64,000 bases of DNA from Superficieibacter electus (GTDB taxonomy: Bacteria; Pseudomonadota; Gammaproteobacteria; Enterobacterales; Enterobacteriaceae), in assembly GCF_002915575.1 (NCBI RefSeq), contig NZ_PQGD01000010.1:1-64000 (forward strand), written 5' to 3'. Shown here piece by piece: positions 44,444 through 54,779 of this stretch (position 1 is the stretch's first letter; the number at the start of each line of letters is the position of its first letter). The translations under genes were made by a program, and so were the position numbers. Below the pieces are notes generated by a model that did no database searches, had not been told where the DNA came from, and saw only the letters and a program-made list of their open reading frames with translations.

Positions 44444-45130
44444 TCAGAACACCAGGTGTTCTGCGCGTACAATCATTGACATACCAGACGTCAGCTGTAC
44501 TCGAACGCCATCTTTGGTGATTTCCAGGATGGTAGCATCCATGGCGTTATTTCCTGCCTTCACCTTCAGGGATTGTCCCACCGTCAGCGCTGACAGATCG
44601 GAAACCGGCGTCAGTTTCTCTTCACGCACCGCAGGCTGCGCTTTTGCCGCAGGTTTAGCGCTGCGAGGTTTGCGTTCACCCTCTTCTTTACGCCGTACCT
44701 GAGGACGCGGCTTACGTTCGCGACGTGGTGCATCGTTAGCCTGCTGAGCTTCACCGGCGGCTTCCCGTTTTTTTGCCTGCTGCTCGGCACGTTGTGCCTG
44801 AACGCGAGCTTTCGCCTCTTCAAGTTGCTGACGGGCATGAAGCACATGCTGCTCGTCCAGCTCACCGCAGGCATTGCCGTCGAGGTCAACACGGGTTGCG
44901 CCAGCTTTGATACCGTACAGGTAGCGCCAGCTGGAGGTGTAAAGGCGCAACGCGGAGCGAAGTTGAGTTTTGCTGAGATTCATCTCACCTTCAACGCGCG
45001 CGACCAGATCCTGAAAAATGCCGATTTTAAGCGGACGCGCCTCACCTTCAGCACTGAAGCACTGAGGGAAACGTTCGGCCAGAAATGCGATAACTTCTTT
45101 ACTACTATTCAACTTAGGTTGATTTTCCAT
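44444..45130 (-). CDS. proQ: ProQ, RNA chaperone
   Basis: A 228-residue RNA-binding protein. The N-terminal ProQ/FinO domain (about 1-120) includes [20 protein letters not shown] and [26 protein letters not shown] basic, Ala/Lys/Arg-rich linker (about 125-175) leads to a C-terminal Tudor-like domain ([20 protein letters not shown]...). It binds and stabilises many sRNAs and mRNAs. It ends 19 bases before prc in the same direction; the two are co-transcribed in E. coli. Confidence 0.96.
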   Translation of the reverse strand: MENQPKLNSSKEVIAFLAERFPQCFSAEGEARPLKIGIFQDLVARVEGEMNLSKTQLRSALRLYTSSWRYLYGIKAGATRVDLDGNACGELDEQHVLHARQQLEEAKARVQAQRAEQQAKKREAAGEAQQANDAPRRERKPRPQVRRKEEGERKPRSAKPAAKAQPAVREEKLTPVSDLSALTVGQSLKVKAGNNAMDATILEITKDGVRVQLTSGMSMIVRAEHLVF

Positions 45131-45228
45131 GAAATTTCCTGATTACAACGGACGTAGCCAACAAGCCCGCAGGCATGAACAGGCGTCATTATAATGACGC
45201 TATCGGTAATTGCTACGTTATCCGTTGA

Positions 45229-45726
45229 TTATCCTGCTTTGAGGGCAAAGAATTTTTGATAATCGCTGGCAGCAAGCAGCGTCTCAAGATGCCCGACCAG
45301 TTCACTCAGCCCCTGCTCGTCCTCGGTGGTGAAGCGCGAGAAGAGAGTACTGTCGATATCCAGAACGCCAATAATCTGATTTTCGACCGTCAGCGGCAGG
45401 ACGATTTCGGCGTTGCTGGCGGAATCGCAGGCGATGTGACCGGCAAAAGCATGCACATCATCCACTCGCTGGATACGGTTTTCAGCCACCGCCGTGCCGC
45501 AGACGCCGCGCCCGATTGGAATACGCACACAGGCGATTTTCCCCTGGAAAGGTCCTAGCACCAGGGTTTCCCCCTCCAGTAAATAAAACCCCGCCCAGTT
45601 TACCCCTTCCAGGCGCTCAAAAAGTAGTGCGCTGGTATTAGAAAGAATCGCCAGAAAACTGGTTTCTCCTGCCATTAATGCCTTTAAATCGCGGTTCAGA
45701 TCCGCGTAAAATTCTGTTTTGTTCAT
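45229..45726 (-). CDS. msrC: MsrC, free methionine-(R)-sulfoxide reductase
   Basis: A 165-residue GAF-domain enzyme that reduces free Met-R-sulfoxide. The catalytic cysteines are in KIACVRIPIGRGVCGTAVAE (about Cys84 and Cys94) and HIACDSASNAEIVLP (about Cys118). Substrate-pocket residues NWAGFYLLEG are present. It matches E. coli YebR. It lies upstream of proQ with a separate start and about 100 bases between. Confidence 0.94.
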   Translation of the reverse strand: MNKTEFYADLNRDLKALMAGETSFLAILSNTSALLFERLEGVNWAGFYLLEGETLVLGPFQGKIACVRIPIGRGVCGTAVAENRIQRVDDVHAFAGHIACDSASNAEIVLPLTVENQIIGVLDIDSTLFSRFTTEDEQGLSELVGHLETLLAASDYQKFFALKAG

Positions 45727-45870
45727 TATCTAACCACTTGTATTAACCCAGTCGCCGGCTCGTCACCTGACGATTTGCACTATAAAATAAGCATTAAATG
45801 CGTTTAGGCTCAAGGTGAATCCCATTCATGAGTTAAGATAGTTTTATATATCCATTCCAGTTCTCAATAA

Positions 45871-47166
45871 ATGGCACTTAAAGCAAACACGGTTACACCG
45901 ACCAAAAAAATTATCGTACATTCGGTTAGCGATCCGCTGCCCCGCGCACATTATCAACGTTGTCCGCAATGCGATACGCTTTTTATGTTGCCGGTGATGA
46001 AATCGCATCAAAGTGCGTATTGCCCGCAATGTGAAGCGAAGATCCGCGACGGTCGTGACTGGTCCCTGACACGTCTGGGGGCTATGGCCATTGCCATGCT
46101 GCTGCTCATGCCTTTTGCCTGGAGCGAACCGCTGTTACGCGTCTACCTGTTGGGTATCCGAATTGATGCCAACGTGCTTCAGGGGATCTGGCAGATGAAA
46201 GAGATGGGCGACCCCATTACCGCAGCAATGGTATTATTTTGTACCGTCGGTGCGCCGCTGGTGCTGGTCTGCGCGATTGCGTATTTGTGGTTAGGAAATG
46301 TCCTTGGCATGAATTTGCGCCCGGTCCTTCTGATGCTGGATAAACTTAAAGAGTGGGTGATGCTGGACATTTATCTGGTGGGCATTGGCGTGGCCGCAAT
46401 AAAAGTCCAGGATTATGCGTTTATTCAGCCGGGTATTGGCTTGTTGGCGTTCATTTGCCTGATGCTGCTCAGCATTCTGACGCTTATTCACCTGAATATC
46501 GAACAGCTGTGGGAGCGTTTTTACCCCACGCGCCCCGCCACCCGCGCCCATGACAATCTGCGCGTGTGTCTCGGGTGCCATTTTACCGGCCTGCCTGATG
46601 AGCGCGGACGCTGCCCGCGATGCCATATTCCGCTGCGCCTGCGCCGCCGTCATAGCTTACAAAAGTGCTGGGCCGCGTTAATCGCCTCGCTAATCTTTTT
46701 ACTGCCTGCTAACCTGCTGCCTATCTCCATTATTTATCTTAATGGCGGTCGTCAGGAGGATACGATTTTCTCCGGCATTATGTCGCTTGCGAGCAGTAAC
46801 ATTGCCGTGGCGGCAGTGGTGTTTGTTGCGAGTATTCTGGTGCCATTTACCAAAGTCATCGTACTGCTTACACTGCTTATCAGCATTCACTTTAAATGGG
46901 CATACGGGCTGCGATTGCGGATTAATCTGTTGCGCATGGTGATTTGGATCGGCCGCTGGTCAATGCTGGATTTATTTGTTATTTCGCTGACCATGTCGCT
47001 GATTAATCGCGACCAGCTACTTGCGTTTACCATGGGGCCAGCTGCGTTTTATTTCGGCGCAGCGGTAATTTTGACTATTCTTGCTGTTGAATGGCTGGAC
47101 AGCCGCTTACTTTGGGATGCACATGAGTCAGGAAACGCCCGCTTCGACGACGGAAGCGCGAATTAA
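45871..47166 (+). CDS. letA: LetA (YebS), inner-membrane partner of LetB
   Basis: A 431-residue PqiA-family membrane protein. It carries two zinc-ribbon motifs, one N-terminal ([11 protein letters not shown]...CPQCEAKI) and one mid-protein (CLGCHFTG...CPRCHIPL), and two sets of four membrane helices. It works with LetB to move lipids between the membranes. The C-terminus overlaps the letB start by 44 bases, as in E. coli. The ATG at 45871 matches the family. Confidence 0.94.
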   Translation: MALKANTVTPTKKIIVHSVSDPLPRAHYQRCPQCDTLFMLPVMKSHQSAYCPQCEAKIRDGRDWSLTRLGAMAIAMLLLMPFAWSEPLLRVYLLGIRIDANVLQGIWQMKEMGDPITAAMVLFCTVGAPLVLVCAIAYLWLGNVLGMNLRPVLLMLDKLKEWVMLDIYLVGIGVAAIKVQDYAFIQPGIGLLAFICLMLLSILTLIHLNIEQLWERFYPTRPATRAHDNLRVCLGCHFTGLPDERGRCPRCHIPLRLRRRHSLQKCWAALIASLIFLLPANLLPISIIYLNGGRQEDTIFSGIMSLASSNIAVAAVVFVASILVPFTKVIVLLTLLISIHFKWAYGLRLRINLLRMVIWIGRWSMLDLFVISLTMSLINRDQLLAFTMGPAAFYFGAAVILTILAVEWLDSRLLWDAHESGNARFDDGSAN

Positions 47167-49756
47167 AACAAAACGGCGTATTTCGCCATTCTGGCTACTG
47201 CCGGTGATCGCATTATTGATTGCAGGCTGGTTAATCTGGAACAGCTATGAAGATCGTGGCACGACGATTACTATCGATTTTATGTCCGCTGACGGCATCG
47301 TGCCGGGGCGCACGCCAGTGCGCTATCAGGGCGTTGAAATCGGTACGGTGCAGGAGATCCGCCTGAGTGACGATCTGAAAAAGATTGAAGTCAAAGCCAG
47401 CATCAAAAGCGATATGAAAGATGCGTTGCGCAGTGAAACGCAGTTCTGGCTAATTACGCCGAAAGCCTCTCTGGCCGGTATTTCCGGTCTTGATGCGCTG
47501 GTAGGAGGTAACTATATCGGGATGATGCCTGGTAAAGGTGAGCCGGAAGATCATTTCACCGCGCTGGATACGCAGCCTAAATATCGCCTGAACAACGGCG
47601 AGCTGATGATTCATCTACACGCGCCCGATCTTGGCTCGTTGAACAGCGGGTCGCTGGTCTATTTCCGTAAAATCCCGGTAGGTCGGGTCTATGATTATGC
47701 CATTAATACGGATAAAGAAGGCGTCACCATTGATGTACTCATTGAGCGTCGCTTCACTAATCTTGTGAAAAAAGGCAGTCGTTTCTGGAATGTCTCGGGC
47801 GTTAAAGCCGACGTTGATTTTAGCGGCGCGAACATTCAACTGGAGAGTCTGGCGGCACTGGTAAACGGCGCGATAGCTTTTGACTCCCCTGAGCAATCTA
47901 AGCCGGCAACGCAAAACGATGAATTCGGGCTATATGAGGATTTAGCTCACAGCCAGCGCGGCGTATTAGTGAAGCTCGACCTGCCCAGCGGTAATGGGCT
48001 TAAAGCGGGTTCCACTCGCCTGATGTATCAGGGGCTGGAAGTGGGTGAGCTGAGTAAAATCAAGCTTGATCCCGGCGGCGCGGTGAGCGGTGAAATGACC
48101 GTTGATCCCAGCGTGGTCAATCTCCTGCGAGAAAATACTCGCATTGAGCTGCGCAGTCCGAAGCTTTCTCTGGGTAACGCCAGCATCAGTTCCCTGCTAA
48201 CCGGCAGTACCTTTGAACTGGTGCCAGGTGAAGGTAAACCACGCGATCATTTCGTGGTATTGCCTGCTGATAAAACGCTATTACAGGAACCTGACGTACT
48301 GACCCTGACGCTAACCGCACCGGAGAGCTACGGTATTGACAGTGGGCAACCGCTGATCCTGCATGGCGTGCAAATCGGCCAGGTGCTGGAGCGTAAACTG
48401 TCAGAAAAAGGTGTCTCGTTTGCTGTCGCTGTCGACCCGCAATATCGCGATCTGGTACACGGTGACAGTAAATTTGTGGTCAATAGTCGGGTTGACGTAA
48501 AGGTCGGCCTGGACGGCGTTGAGTTTCTTGGTGCCAGCGCCAGCGAATGGGTGAACGGCGGCGTGCGTATCCTGCCCGGTAAAAAAGGCGAAATGAAATC
48601 CAGCTATCCGCTGTATGCGAATCTGGAAAAAGCGCTGGAAAACAGCCTTAGCGATCTGCCGACGACCACTCTGACCCTCACCGCCAGTACGTTGCCTGAC
48701 GTACAGACGGGTTCAGTCGTGCTGTATCGTAAATTTGAGGTCGGCGAAGTTATCACTGTACGTCCACGCGCCAATGCGTTTGACATTGAACTTCACATCA
48801 AGCCGGAGTATCAAAATCTACTCACTAAAGACAGCGTCTTCTGGGCTGAGGGTGGTGCGAAAGTGCAGCTTAATGGTAGCGGACTGACCGTGCAGGCCTC
48901 ACCGCTTTCACGCGCGTTAAAAGGTGCCATTAGCTTCGATAACCTCAGCGGTGCGGGCGGCAGTTTACGCAAAGGTGACAAGCGCATCCTCTACGCGTCA
49001 GAGACCGAAGCGCGCGCGGTAGGCGGTCAAATCACTCTGCATGCGTTTGATGCTGGCAAACTGGCGGCCGGGATGCCGATTCGCTATCTGGGCATTGATA
49101 TCGGCCAGGTTCAGACACTGAATCTCATCACCTCGCGTAATGAAGTGCAGGCAAAAGCAGTGCTTTATCCGGAATATATGCAAACCTTCGCCAGGGCGGG
49201 AACGCGTTTCTCAGTGGTCACGCCACAGATTTCTGCGGCAGGCGTTGAGCATCTGGATACGCTGCTGCAGCCGTACATTAACGTTGAACCTGGTCAGGGT
49301 AATGTACGCCGCGAGTTTGAACTTCAGGAGGCGACCATTACCGACTCCCGCTACCTTGACGGCCTCAGTCTGGTCGTAGAGGCACCGGAGGCCGGCTCCC
49401 TGAATATCGGTACGCCAGTGCTTTTCCGTGGAATTGAAGTCGGCACTGTCACCGGCATGACGCTGGGTTCGCTGTCAGACAGGATCATGATCAACATGCG
49501 CATCAGTAAACGCTATCAGCACCTGGTGCGTAATAACTCTGTATTCTGGCTGGCATCCGGCTATACGCTGGACTTTGGTATTACCGGCGGGATGGTGAAA
49601 ACAGGAACGTTTAACCAGTTTATTCGCGGCGGCATTGCCTTTGCGACCCCGCCTGGAACGCCACTGTCGCCGAAAGCGCAGGAAGGTAAACACTTCCTGT
49701 TGCAGGAAAGCGAGCCGAAAGAGTGGCGGCAGTGGGGAACCGCCCTGCCACGCTAA
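47123..49756 (+). CDS. letB: LetB (YebT), seven-MCE-domain lipid transport tunnel
   Basis: An 877-residue protein with one N-terminal membrane helix (about 24-42) and seven tandem MCE domains. Each domain starts with a phrase like the first, [20 protein letters not shown], for example [35 protein letters not shown] and [20 protein letters not shown]. Stacked hexameric rings form a periplasmic tunnel for lipids. Same length as E. coli LetB. The ATG at 47123 is inside letA, so translation is coupled. Confidence 0.96.
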   Translation: MSQETPASTTEARIKTKRRISPFWLLPVIALLIAGWLIWNSYEDRGTTITIDFMSADGIVPGRTPVRYQGVEIGTVQEIRLSDDLKKIEVKASIKSDMKDALRSETQFWLITPKASLAGISGLDALVGGNYIGMMPGKGEPEDHFTALDTQPKYRLNNGELMIHLHAPDLGSLNSGSLVYFRKIPVGRVYDYAINTDKEGVTIDVLIERRFTNLVKKGSRFWNVSGVKADVDFSGANIQLESLAALVNGAIAFDSPEQSKPATQNDEFGLYEDLAHSQRGVLVKLDLPSGNGLKAGSTRLMYQGLEVGELSKIKLDPGGAVSGEMTVDPSVVNLLRENTRIELRSPKLSLGNASISSLLTGSTFELVPGEGKPRDHFVVLPADKTLLQEPDVLTLTLTAPESYGIDSGQPLILHGVQIGQVLERKLSEKGVSFAVAVDPQYRDLVHGDSKFVVNSRVDVKVGLDGVEFLGASASEWVNGGVRILPGKKGEMKSSYPLYANLEKALENSLSDLPTTTLTLTASTLPDVQTGSVVLYRKFEVGEVITVRPRANAFDIELHIKPEYQNLLTKDSVFWAEGGAKVQLNGSGLTVQASPLSRALKGAISFDNLSGAGGSLRKGDKRILYASETEARAVGGQITLHAFDAGKLAAGMPIRYLGIDIGQVQTLNLITSRNEVQAKAVLYPEYMQTFARAGTRFSVVTPQISAAGVEHLDTLLQPYINVEPGQGNVRREFELQEATITDSRYLDGLSLVVEAPEAGSLNIGTPVLFRGIEVGTVTGMTLGSLSDRIMINMRISKRYQHLVRNNSVFWLASGYTLDFGITGGMVKTGTFNQFIRGGIAFATPPGTPLSPKAQEGKHFLLQESEPKEWRQWGTALPR

Positions 49757-49763
49757 CCCTCCC

Positions 49764-49789
49764 TGCTCCGGCGTACCTGCGCCGGAGCA
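49764..49789 (+). terminator. hairpin after letAB
   Basis: TGCTCCGGCG-TACCTG-CGCCGGAGCA is a 10-bp stem 8 bases after the letB stop, without a T-run. rsmF starts 42 bases beyond, so partial read-through is likely. Confidence 0.6.
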
Positions 49790-49831
49790 ATTGTGGTACA
49801 CTGCGCACCCGTTTTTTCTATGGTGTGCACC

Positions 49832-51268
49832 GTGGCGACCCGTTCTGTCTTTTTCCCTGATGAATTTCTGACGCAAATGCAGGCCATCATGCCTGCCTCA
49901 CTCTCAATGGACGATTTCATTGCCGCCTGCCAGCGCCCCTTGCGCCGCAGTATCCGCGTCAATACGCTTAAAATCACGGTGGCTGAGTTTCTGACGCTGG
50001 TGGCTCCTTATGGCTGGCAGTTAACGCCCGTCCCCTGGTGTGCAGAAGGTTTCTGGATCGAGCGTGAGGACGAAGACGCTCTCCCTCTGGGCAGCACGGC
50101 GGAGCATTTAAGCGGGTTATTTTATATTCAGGAAGCCAGCTCCATGCTGCCGGTCGCAGCGCTTTTTGCTGATGGCGACCTGCCGCAGCGGGTCATGGAC
50201 GTTGCCGCCGCGCCGGGCTCGAAGACCACGCAGATAGCCGCCAGAATGGGCAATACGGGGCTTATTCTGGCAAATGAGTTCTCCGCCAGCCGGGTAAAGG
50301 TGCTGCATGCCAATATCAGTCGCTGTGGCATCAGTAACGTGGCGCTCACCCATTTCGACGGACGAGTATTTGGTGCCGCCCTGCCGGAGCAGTTTGATGC
50401 CATCCTGCTTGACGCGCCGTGCTCCGGAGAAGGCGTGGTGCGAAAAGATCCCGACGCCTTAAAAAACTGGTCGCCGCAAAGCAATCTGGAAATCGCCGCC
50501 ACCCAGCGTCAGCTTATCGAAAGCGCTTTTCACGCCTTGCGCCCCGGCGGCACGCTGGTGTATTCGACCTGCACCCTGAACCGGGAAGAGAATGAAAAAG
50601 TGGTGCAATGGTTGCTGGCCCGTTTTCCACAGGCCGCAGAGGTTGTGCCACTGGGCGATCTTTTCCCCCAGGCTGACGATGCACTTACGTCTGAGGGCTT
50701 TCTGCACATTTTCCCGCAAATTTATGACTGTGAAGGCTTCTTTGTGGCCCGCCTGCGTAAAACAGCGGCGATTGATCCCCTGCCCGCTCCCGGTTATAAA
50801 GTCGGTAAATTCCCCTTTACGCCGATGAAAAATCGCGAAGCCGCGCAGACGATCGCCGCCGCCAACGGGGTCGGTCTTCGCTGGGACGATAGCCACTCAC
50901 TGTGGCAACGCGATAAAGAGATCTGGCTGTTCCCCAGGGAAGCAGAAGCTTTTCTCGGCCAGATTCGCTTTTCCCGCATCGGGCTTAAGCTGGCTGAGAC
51001 GCACAATAAAGGCTTTCGCTGGCAGCATGAAGCGGTTATTGCCCTCGCTGAGGGTGAAAAACAGCGCGTGGAACTGAGCCAGGCCGAAGCCGAAGAGTGG
51101 TATCGCGGCCGCGATATTTATCTGCACCATTTGCCTGCCAGCGACGAGGTGCTGGTCACTTTTCAGGGCTTCCCGCTGGGGCTGGCAAAAAAAGTCGGTT
51201 CGCGGATGAAAAACAGTTATCCACGCGAGCTGGTGCGTGATGGGCGGTTATTTGCGGGTAAGGCGTGA
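49832..51268 (+). CDS. rsmF: RsmF, 16S rRNA m5C1407 methyltransferase
   Basis: A 478-residue RNA (cytosine-5)-methyltransferase of the NOL1/NOP2/Sun family. It has the SAM motif [17 protein letters not shown] (about 118-134), motif IV with catalytic [13 protein letters not shown] (about 190-202), and motif [14 protein letters not shown] with the nucleophile cysteine. A C-terminal PUA-like region follows. The start is set at GTG 49832, giving [13 protein letters not shown] in line with E. coli; an ATG at 49820 is a weaker alternative. Confidence 0.93.
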   Translation: MATRSVFFPDEFLTQMQAIMPASLSMDDFIAACQRPLRRSIRVNTLKITVAEFLTLVAPYGWQLTPVPWCAEGFWIEREDEDALPLGSTAEHLSGLFYIQEASSMLPVAALFADGDLPQRVMDVAAAPGSKTTQIAARMGNTGLILANEFSASRVKVLHANISRCGISNVALTHFDGRVFGAALPEQFDAILLDAPCSGEGVVRKDPDALKNWSPQSNLEIAATQRQLIESAFHALRPGGTLVYSTCTLNREENEKVVQWLLARFPQAAEVVPLGDLFPQADDALTSEGFLHIFPQIYDCEGFFVARLRKTAAIDPLPAPGYKVGKFPFTPMKNREAAQTIAAANGVGLRWDDSHSLWQRDKEIWLFPREAEAFLGQIRFSRIGLKLAETHNKGFRWQHEAVIALAEGEKQRVELSQAEAEEWYRGRDIYLHHLPASDEVLVTFQGFPLGLAKKVGSRMKNSYPRELVRDGRLFAGKA

Positions 51269-51383
51269 CGAGAAACCAGGATTCAGCATCTTCTGACTGG
51301 CGATTTCATCACCGTTGACTACGCTAAAAGATGGGCGACGTAACTGGTCGTACCACGTTTTTAGCAGATCAACGGAGAGCAAT

Positions 51384-51623
51384 ATGACGAAAACGAATGT
51401 ACGTATCGGTGCCTTCGAGATTGAAGATGCTGAGCTGAATGGCGATACTCAGGGCGAACGAACGTTAGTCATCCCCTGCAAATCAGACCCGGATTTATGT
51501 ATGCAACTCGACGCCTGGGATGCGGATACCAGCGTTCCGGCCATTCTTGATGGTGAACATTCCGTTCTTTATCGCGAACATTATGATCAGCAAACTGATT
51601 CCTGGGTGATGCGCCTTGCCTGA
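51384..51623 (+). CDS. yebV: YebV, small conserved protein
   Basis: A 79-residue protein that matches E. coli YebV (78), with VRIGAFEIEDAEL, PCKSDPDLCMQLDAWDA and an end DSWVMRLA. It is acidic and soluble, of DUF1480. Function unknown. GGAGAG precedes the ATG at 51384. yebW follows about 100 bases on. Confidence 0.93.
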   Translation: MTKTNVRIGAFEIEDAELNGDTQGERTLVIPCKSDPDLCMQLDAWDADTSVPAILDGEHSVLYREHYDQQTDSWVMRLA

Positions 51624-51631
51624 CCCAAAAT

Positions 51632-51657
51632 GAACCCGTCCATGAGGCGGGTTATTT
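51632..51657 (+). terminator. terminator after yebV
   Basis: AACCCG-N9-CGGGTT followed by ATTTATC; a 6-bp stem and a weak T-run. Confidence 0.55.
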
Positions 51658-51729
51658 ATCCTCTCACATTTCCCCCGTACCGTTTCATCCCCTACACTTA
51701 ACCTATGTTTTGGCAGGTCTGAGGAAAGG

Positions 51730-51921
51730 ATGTACGCACTGGTACTGTTTATTTGTTATCTTGATGGCGGCTGTGATGACATCGTAGTCGATGTTTACAA
51801 TACCGAGCAACAATGTGTGGTAGCCATGCATGAGCAACGGCTGCGTCACGGCGGCTGCTACCCTGTTGAAGAATTTATTGATGGTTTCTGGCGACCTGCC
51901 CAGGAATACAGCGATTTTTAA
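51730..51921 (+). CDS. yebW: YebW, small conserved protein
   Basis: A 63-residue protein starting MYALVLFICYLDGGCDDIVVDVY, with four cysteines. It matches the E. coli YebW pattern and place (after yebV), DUF1482. Function unknown. AGGAAAGG precedes the ATG. In E. coli pphA follows; here it is missing. Confidence 0.9.
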   Translation: MYALVLFICYLDGGCDDIVVDVYNTEQQCVVAMHEQRLRHGGCYPVEEFIDGFWRPAQEYSDF

Positions 51922-52121
51922 TCTCTTGCCTTTATGTTCCGGGTCACTCCCTGGCCCTCCTCCCTGCACCCTATCTCTCCGTTGACCAGCACGGGTATTT
52001 GGGCATGCGATAGTTAAGCCACACTAAAATTTCCTGACATTAATAGTAGCTTCATTTAATATCAACTTTCTGTAACAATTCGCGTGGTCATCCTAATAAT
52101 CAAAAGATAAGAAGCTGAAAA

Positions 52122-52307
52122 ATGGAAAGAATTTACCTTGAGAACAACGCGTATGATATAGGTTTATCCGAAGGGCTTTTTTTCGCACAACCTGCTGAAG
52201 GCGATCGTATTTCCGGGACAACGCTGGAAGAATTAGCGAAAAGTTTAGCTTACGTAAACAATTTCTCGTGCGAAGAGATTCTCCAGACGATCATTAATTC
52301 TCTCTAA
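52122..52307 (+). CDS. hypothetical acidic protein (61 aa)
   Basis: A 61-residue acidic protein: MERIYLENNAYDIGLSEG at the start and EELAKSLAYVNNFSCEEIL near the end. It has no signal peptide or membrane helix. The ribosome site is weak (AAGAAG). A hairpin follows the stop codon. It takes the place where E. coli has pphA, between yebW and ryeA/sdsR. No family is recognised; it could be a non-conserved frame, but codon use looks real. Confidence 0.5.
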   Translation: MERIYLENNAYDIGLSEGLFFAQPAEGDRISGTTLEELAKSLAYVNNFSCEEILQTIINSL

Positions 52308-52313
52308 TCTTCC

Positions 52314-52335
52314 TACCCGCTCTCAAAGGCGGGTA
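52314..52335 (+). terminator. hairpin after the 61-residue protein gene
   Basis: TACCCGC-N8-GCGGGTA is a 7-bp stem, 6 bases after the stop codon, followed by AAACG then TTTTC. Confidence 0.5.
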
Positions 52336-52510
52336 AAACGTTTTCCCCTTTTCGTCTATTCCAGCGCATAAAAAAATAGCGCATCGCACCAAAAATAGTG
52401 GACGCACGTGGGGCTGAGTATGTTATGGTTTAGGCCGAATACGGAGAATTCATGTAATTTTCGGGGGATTTAGTGGAGAGGCTAAATGAACCCTTAGTAT
52501 TCAACTAGAT

Positions 52511-52614
52511 AAAAAGAGACCGAATACGATTCCTGTATTCGGTCCAGGGAAATGGCTCTTGGGAGAGAGCCGTGCGCTAAAAGTTGGCATTAATGCAGGC
52601 TTAGTCGCTCTGCC
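52511..52614 (-). ncRNA. sdsR: SdsR (RyeB), sigma-S-dependent Hfq sRNA
   Basis: The minus strand reads GGCAGAGCGACTAAGCC at the 5' end, then the conserved body TTAGCGCACGGCTCTC, a GGCTCT/AGAGCC hairpin, and the terminator GACCGAATAC-AGGAATC-GTATTCGGTC with TTTTT. This is SdsR, 104 bases, one of the most abundant stationary-phase sRNAs. It regulates porin and mismatch-repair mRNAs in E. coli and Salmonella. A -10-like TATTCTTAT precedes it. Only the 5' bases differ from E. coli. Confidence 0.92.
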
Positions 52615-52700
52615 TTATAAGAATAGTTGACCGTGCCAGGTTTTCCAGTCTGTCGCAAAAGCGGCCAGAAAAATTCCCTGACATTTGTGTCAAAAAAGAA

Positions 52701-52741
52701 AAAAACCGCAGCTTTTCATGAAGATAAGCCTGCGGTTTTTT
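52701..52741. terminator. bidirectional terminator between ryeA and yebY
   Basis: AAAAACCGCAG and CTGCGGTTTTT pair around an 18-base interior. T-runs on both strands allow it to end ryeA rightward and yebY leftward. Confidence 0.8.
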
Positions 52742-52767
52742 ATTGGAAATTAGCCAGCTATTTTCCC

Positions 52768-53109
52768 TTACTGGCAGAGCTTCTGTGCTCGTTCAATAAA
52801 GGGTGCCAGGCTCATTTTTTGCCCCGGGCGATTCGGGTCGTCAATCTGGATGACGCTCAGCGGCTGCCCGCTCATTTTGCCGTCCTTTATCTGCTGCTGA
52901 GCAACAGCATTGAGCGGATACTGCACCAGCGTCGAGGGGTTTATCACGACCAACGCATTGCCGGGACGGCACGTCAACATCACCTCTTCGCGATCGAAGG
53001 CCCATTTATCCTTACCAATATCAAAGCGGCTAACGGTAATGAGCCCTGGAGCCGCCAGCGCAGCGGCGGCATAGCTCATCAGAACAGCAGAAATCACAAT
53101 TTTTTTCAT
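52768..53109 (-). CDS. yebY: YebY, periplasmic DUF2511 protein
   Basis: A 113-residue secreted protein. The signal peptide (about 1-20) ends at AALAA, then [24 protein letters not shown]. Two cysteines (CRPGN and the last LCQ) may pair. It matches E. coli YebY (113). It is third in yobA-yebZ-yebY, an operon responding to copper in relatives, and may bind copper. The ATG at 53107-53109 (MKKIVIS) is preferred to one seven codons upstream. Confidence 0.92.
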   Translation of the reverse strand: MKKIVISAVLMSYAAAALAAPGLITVSRFDIGKDKWAFDREEVMLTCRPGNALVVINPSTLVQYPLNAVAQQQIKDGKMSGQPLSVIQIDDPNRPGQKMSLAPFIERAQKLCQ

Positions 53110-53133
53110 GGTTTTCGCCAAATATTTCACTCT

Positions 53134-54003
53134 TCAGAAAGGCTCCCAGGTAGCGAACAGGCTGACGATAGCCAGTACCAGTGCTCCAAGGCCCATTTCA
53201 GCCTGAGTCATGTGAACAAAGAAAGTGTGCATCCGCGTATTGTCGCGGTTCATTCGCGGTACCAGAACATAACGGTTCACCAGAGCAATAGCGACCATTA
53301 CTGCTACAAGCACACATTTTAACACCAGCGCACGTCCATAGGCGGATGCACTTAACCACTCCCCCTGCACCAGCCAGGCATTATTAATGCCGGTTAGCAG
53401 TACGCCCGCGACTGCCAGATGACCATAGCGCGAAAAGCGCAGCATGGTATAAATGGCGGGATGTCGCCAGCGTCCTTTCGCCAGTCGTAAACAATATAAA
53501 AAGGGAAGCAGGCCGCCGAGCCAGACGGATGCGCACAATAAATGCAGCGCCTGATTAGCCCGGTGAATGACACTTATCAATCCCACATGCATTGCGGCGT
53601 GGCCGACACTTGCCTGAAGAACGATTTGTGCGCAAAGAAGCATCAACACTAAAGCCATATTACGGTACGGACGCATCCAGGCAATCGCCAGCGTTAAACC
53701 ACTCAACACTATTTGCCATAACCAGACATTACCAAACTGGGTGCCCACAACCGCCCACCAGACCTCAGGACGCCAGACATCTGGCCAGCCCCCGGCCATC
53801 ATGCCACCCTGCACCATTAATAGCAGCAACGCGGTTGACGCATTGAGCGCCAGCAACAGGTAAAGCGGCAAGCGGAAACGGCGGGCAATCCGCTGACGAA
53901 CCCTATCGGGGGCCAGCCACGCACTGAAGAAAACGCAGCCGAACGCCAGTAATAGCGCCGTAAAATGCGCAAAACGCAACCCGACCCAGGCACTATCCAG
54001 CAT
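53134..54003 (-). CDS. yebZ: YebZ, CopD-family membrane protein
   Basis: A 289-residue inner-membrane protein with about eight helices of the CopD/PcoD family. Histidines that could bind copper or heme are in RFAHFTALLLAFG, VGHAAMHVGL and ANQALHLLCASVWLGGLLPFLY. It may take up copper received from the CopC-like YobA. It starts 1 base from the yobA stop. E. coli YebZ is 290 residues. Confidence 0.93.
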   Translation of the reverse strand: MLDSAWVGLRFAHFTALLLAFGCVFFSAWLAPDRVRQRIARRFRLPLYLLLALNASTALLLLMVQGGMMAGGWPDVWRPEVWWAVVGTQFGNVWLWQIVLSGLTLAIAWMRPYRNMALVLMLLCAQIVLQASVGHAAMHVGLISVIHRANQALHLLCASVWLGGLLPFLYCLRLAKGRWRHPAIYTMLRFSRYGHLAVAGVLLTGINNAWLVQGEWLSASAYGRALVLKCVLVAVMVAIALVNRYVLVPRMNRDNTRMHTFFVHMTQAEMGLGALVLAIVSLFATWEPF

Positions 54004-54004
54004 T

Positions 54005-54379
54005 TTATTTCACGCTGAAATTATAGTGCCCCTGCGTTTTATGCCCATCAACTGACACGACGTGCCAGTCAACGGTGTAACGCCCCGGTTTAAGCGGTTG
54101 ATTCAGGGGGATAATCAATTGCGTTTGATCTTTTTCATTACGCTTTGCTTTTCCCGTCTCAATGACTGACTCCGCTGGCCCGGTTAACGTCACGCCGCTA
54201 AAATTCGCTTCGACGCCTTCAGAGAAATTAAGTGTTAATGCCTGGGGAGCAGCGGCAACCTCGGCGTCGGCTGCCGGATACTGATGTTGAAGATGGGCAT
54301 GAGCTAAAACAGCAGGCGCTGTTAATAACGCCGCCAGCATAAGCACTATGCTACGCGCAGAAGGGGCGATAAAAGCCAT
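54005..54379 (-). CDS. yobA: YobA, CopC-family periplasmic copper protein
   Basis: A 124-residue secreted protein. A signal peptide (about 1-26) is cut before HAHLQHQYPAADAEV, leaving His at the mature N-terminus as in CopC copper sites. The rest is the CopC beta-barrel (LTLNFSEGVEANFSGVTLTG, YTVDWHVVSVDGHKTQGHYNFSV) with further His ligands. It leads yobA-yebZ-yebY and is divergent from holE. Confidence 0.94.
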   Translation of the reverse strand: MAFIAPSARSIVLMLAALLTAPAVLAHAHLQHQYPAADAEVAAAPQALTLNFSEGVEANFSGVTLTGPAESVIETGKAKRNEKDQTQLIIPLNQPLKPGRYTVDWHVVSVDGHKTQGHYNFSVK

Positions 54380-54515
54380 TATGTCATTCCTTTTTGTTAT
54401 GTAATTGCATTAAAGAATAACGCTGTATAATGCCTTAGTCGAGAATAGTCATCGGCGGACTTGTTATTCTGCGGCAGTCTTAGTAACTTTTGCGTGTTTA
54501 AGAAAGGAGAGACCG

Positions 54516-54746
54516 ATGCACACCAATCTGGCCCAGCTTCCCCAGCAGGAAATGGATAAAATTAACGTCGATCTGGCGGCCGCTTCTGTGGCATTTAAAG
54601 AGCGCTACAATATGCCCGTTGTCGCCGAAGTGGTTGAACGCGAACAGCCGGAACATCTGCGCGACTGGTTCCGCGAACGGCTTATTGCTCACCGCCTCGC
54701 CTCCGTTAATTTGTCACGCCTTCCCTGGGAACCTAAAGCGAAATAA
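54516..54746 (+). CDS. holE: HolE, DNA polymerase III theta subunit
   Basis: A 76-residue protein that binds the epsilon proofreading subunit in the Pol III core. It starts [30 protein letters not shown] within the family pattern and ends [11 protein letters not shown]. Same length as E. coli. AAAGGAGAG precedes the ATG. exoX follows 33 bases on; yobB of E. coli is absent between them. Confidence 0.96.
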   Translation: MHTNLAQLPQQEMDKINVDLAAASVAFKERYNMPVVAEVVEREQPEHLRDWFRERLIAHRLASVNLSRLPWEPKAK

Positions 54747-54779
54747 GCGTGATTTTTTTTGCCAATTCAGGAGTCAGCC

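Larger units (their letters stand above)
52480..52741 (+). ncRNA. ryeA: RyeA (SraC), antisense partner of SdsR
   Basis: The plus strand across sdsR corresponds to RyeA, which in E. coli is about 250 bases long and covers SdsR completely. The 3' end is set at the terminator 52701-52741 (AAAAACCGCAG paired with CTGCGGTTTTT). The 5' end is estimated. RyeA acts as a sponge of SdsR; SdsR in turn prevents RyeA toxicity. Confidence 0.6.

Noticed and set aside
52627-53322. 231-codon rightward frame
   Set aside because: Antisense to yebY and the end of yebZ and crosses the ryeA terminator.
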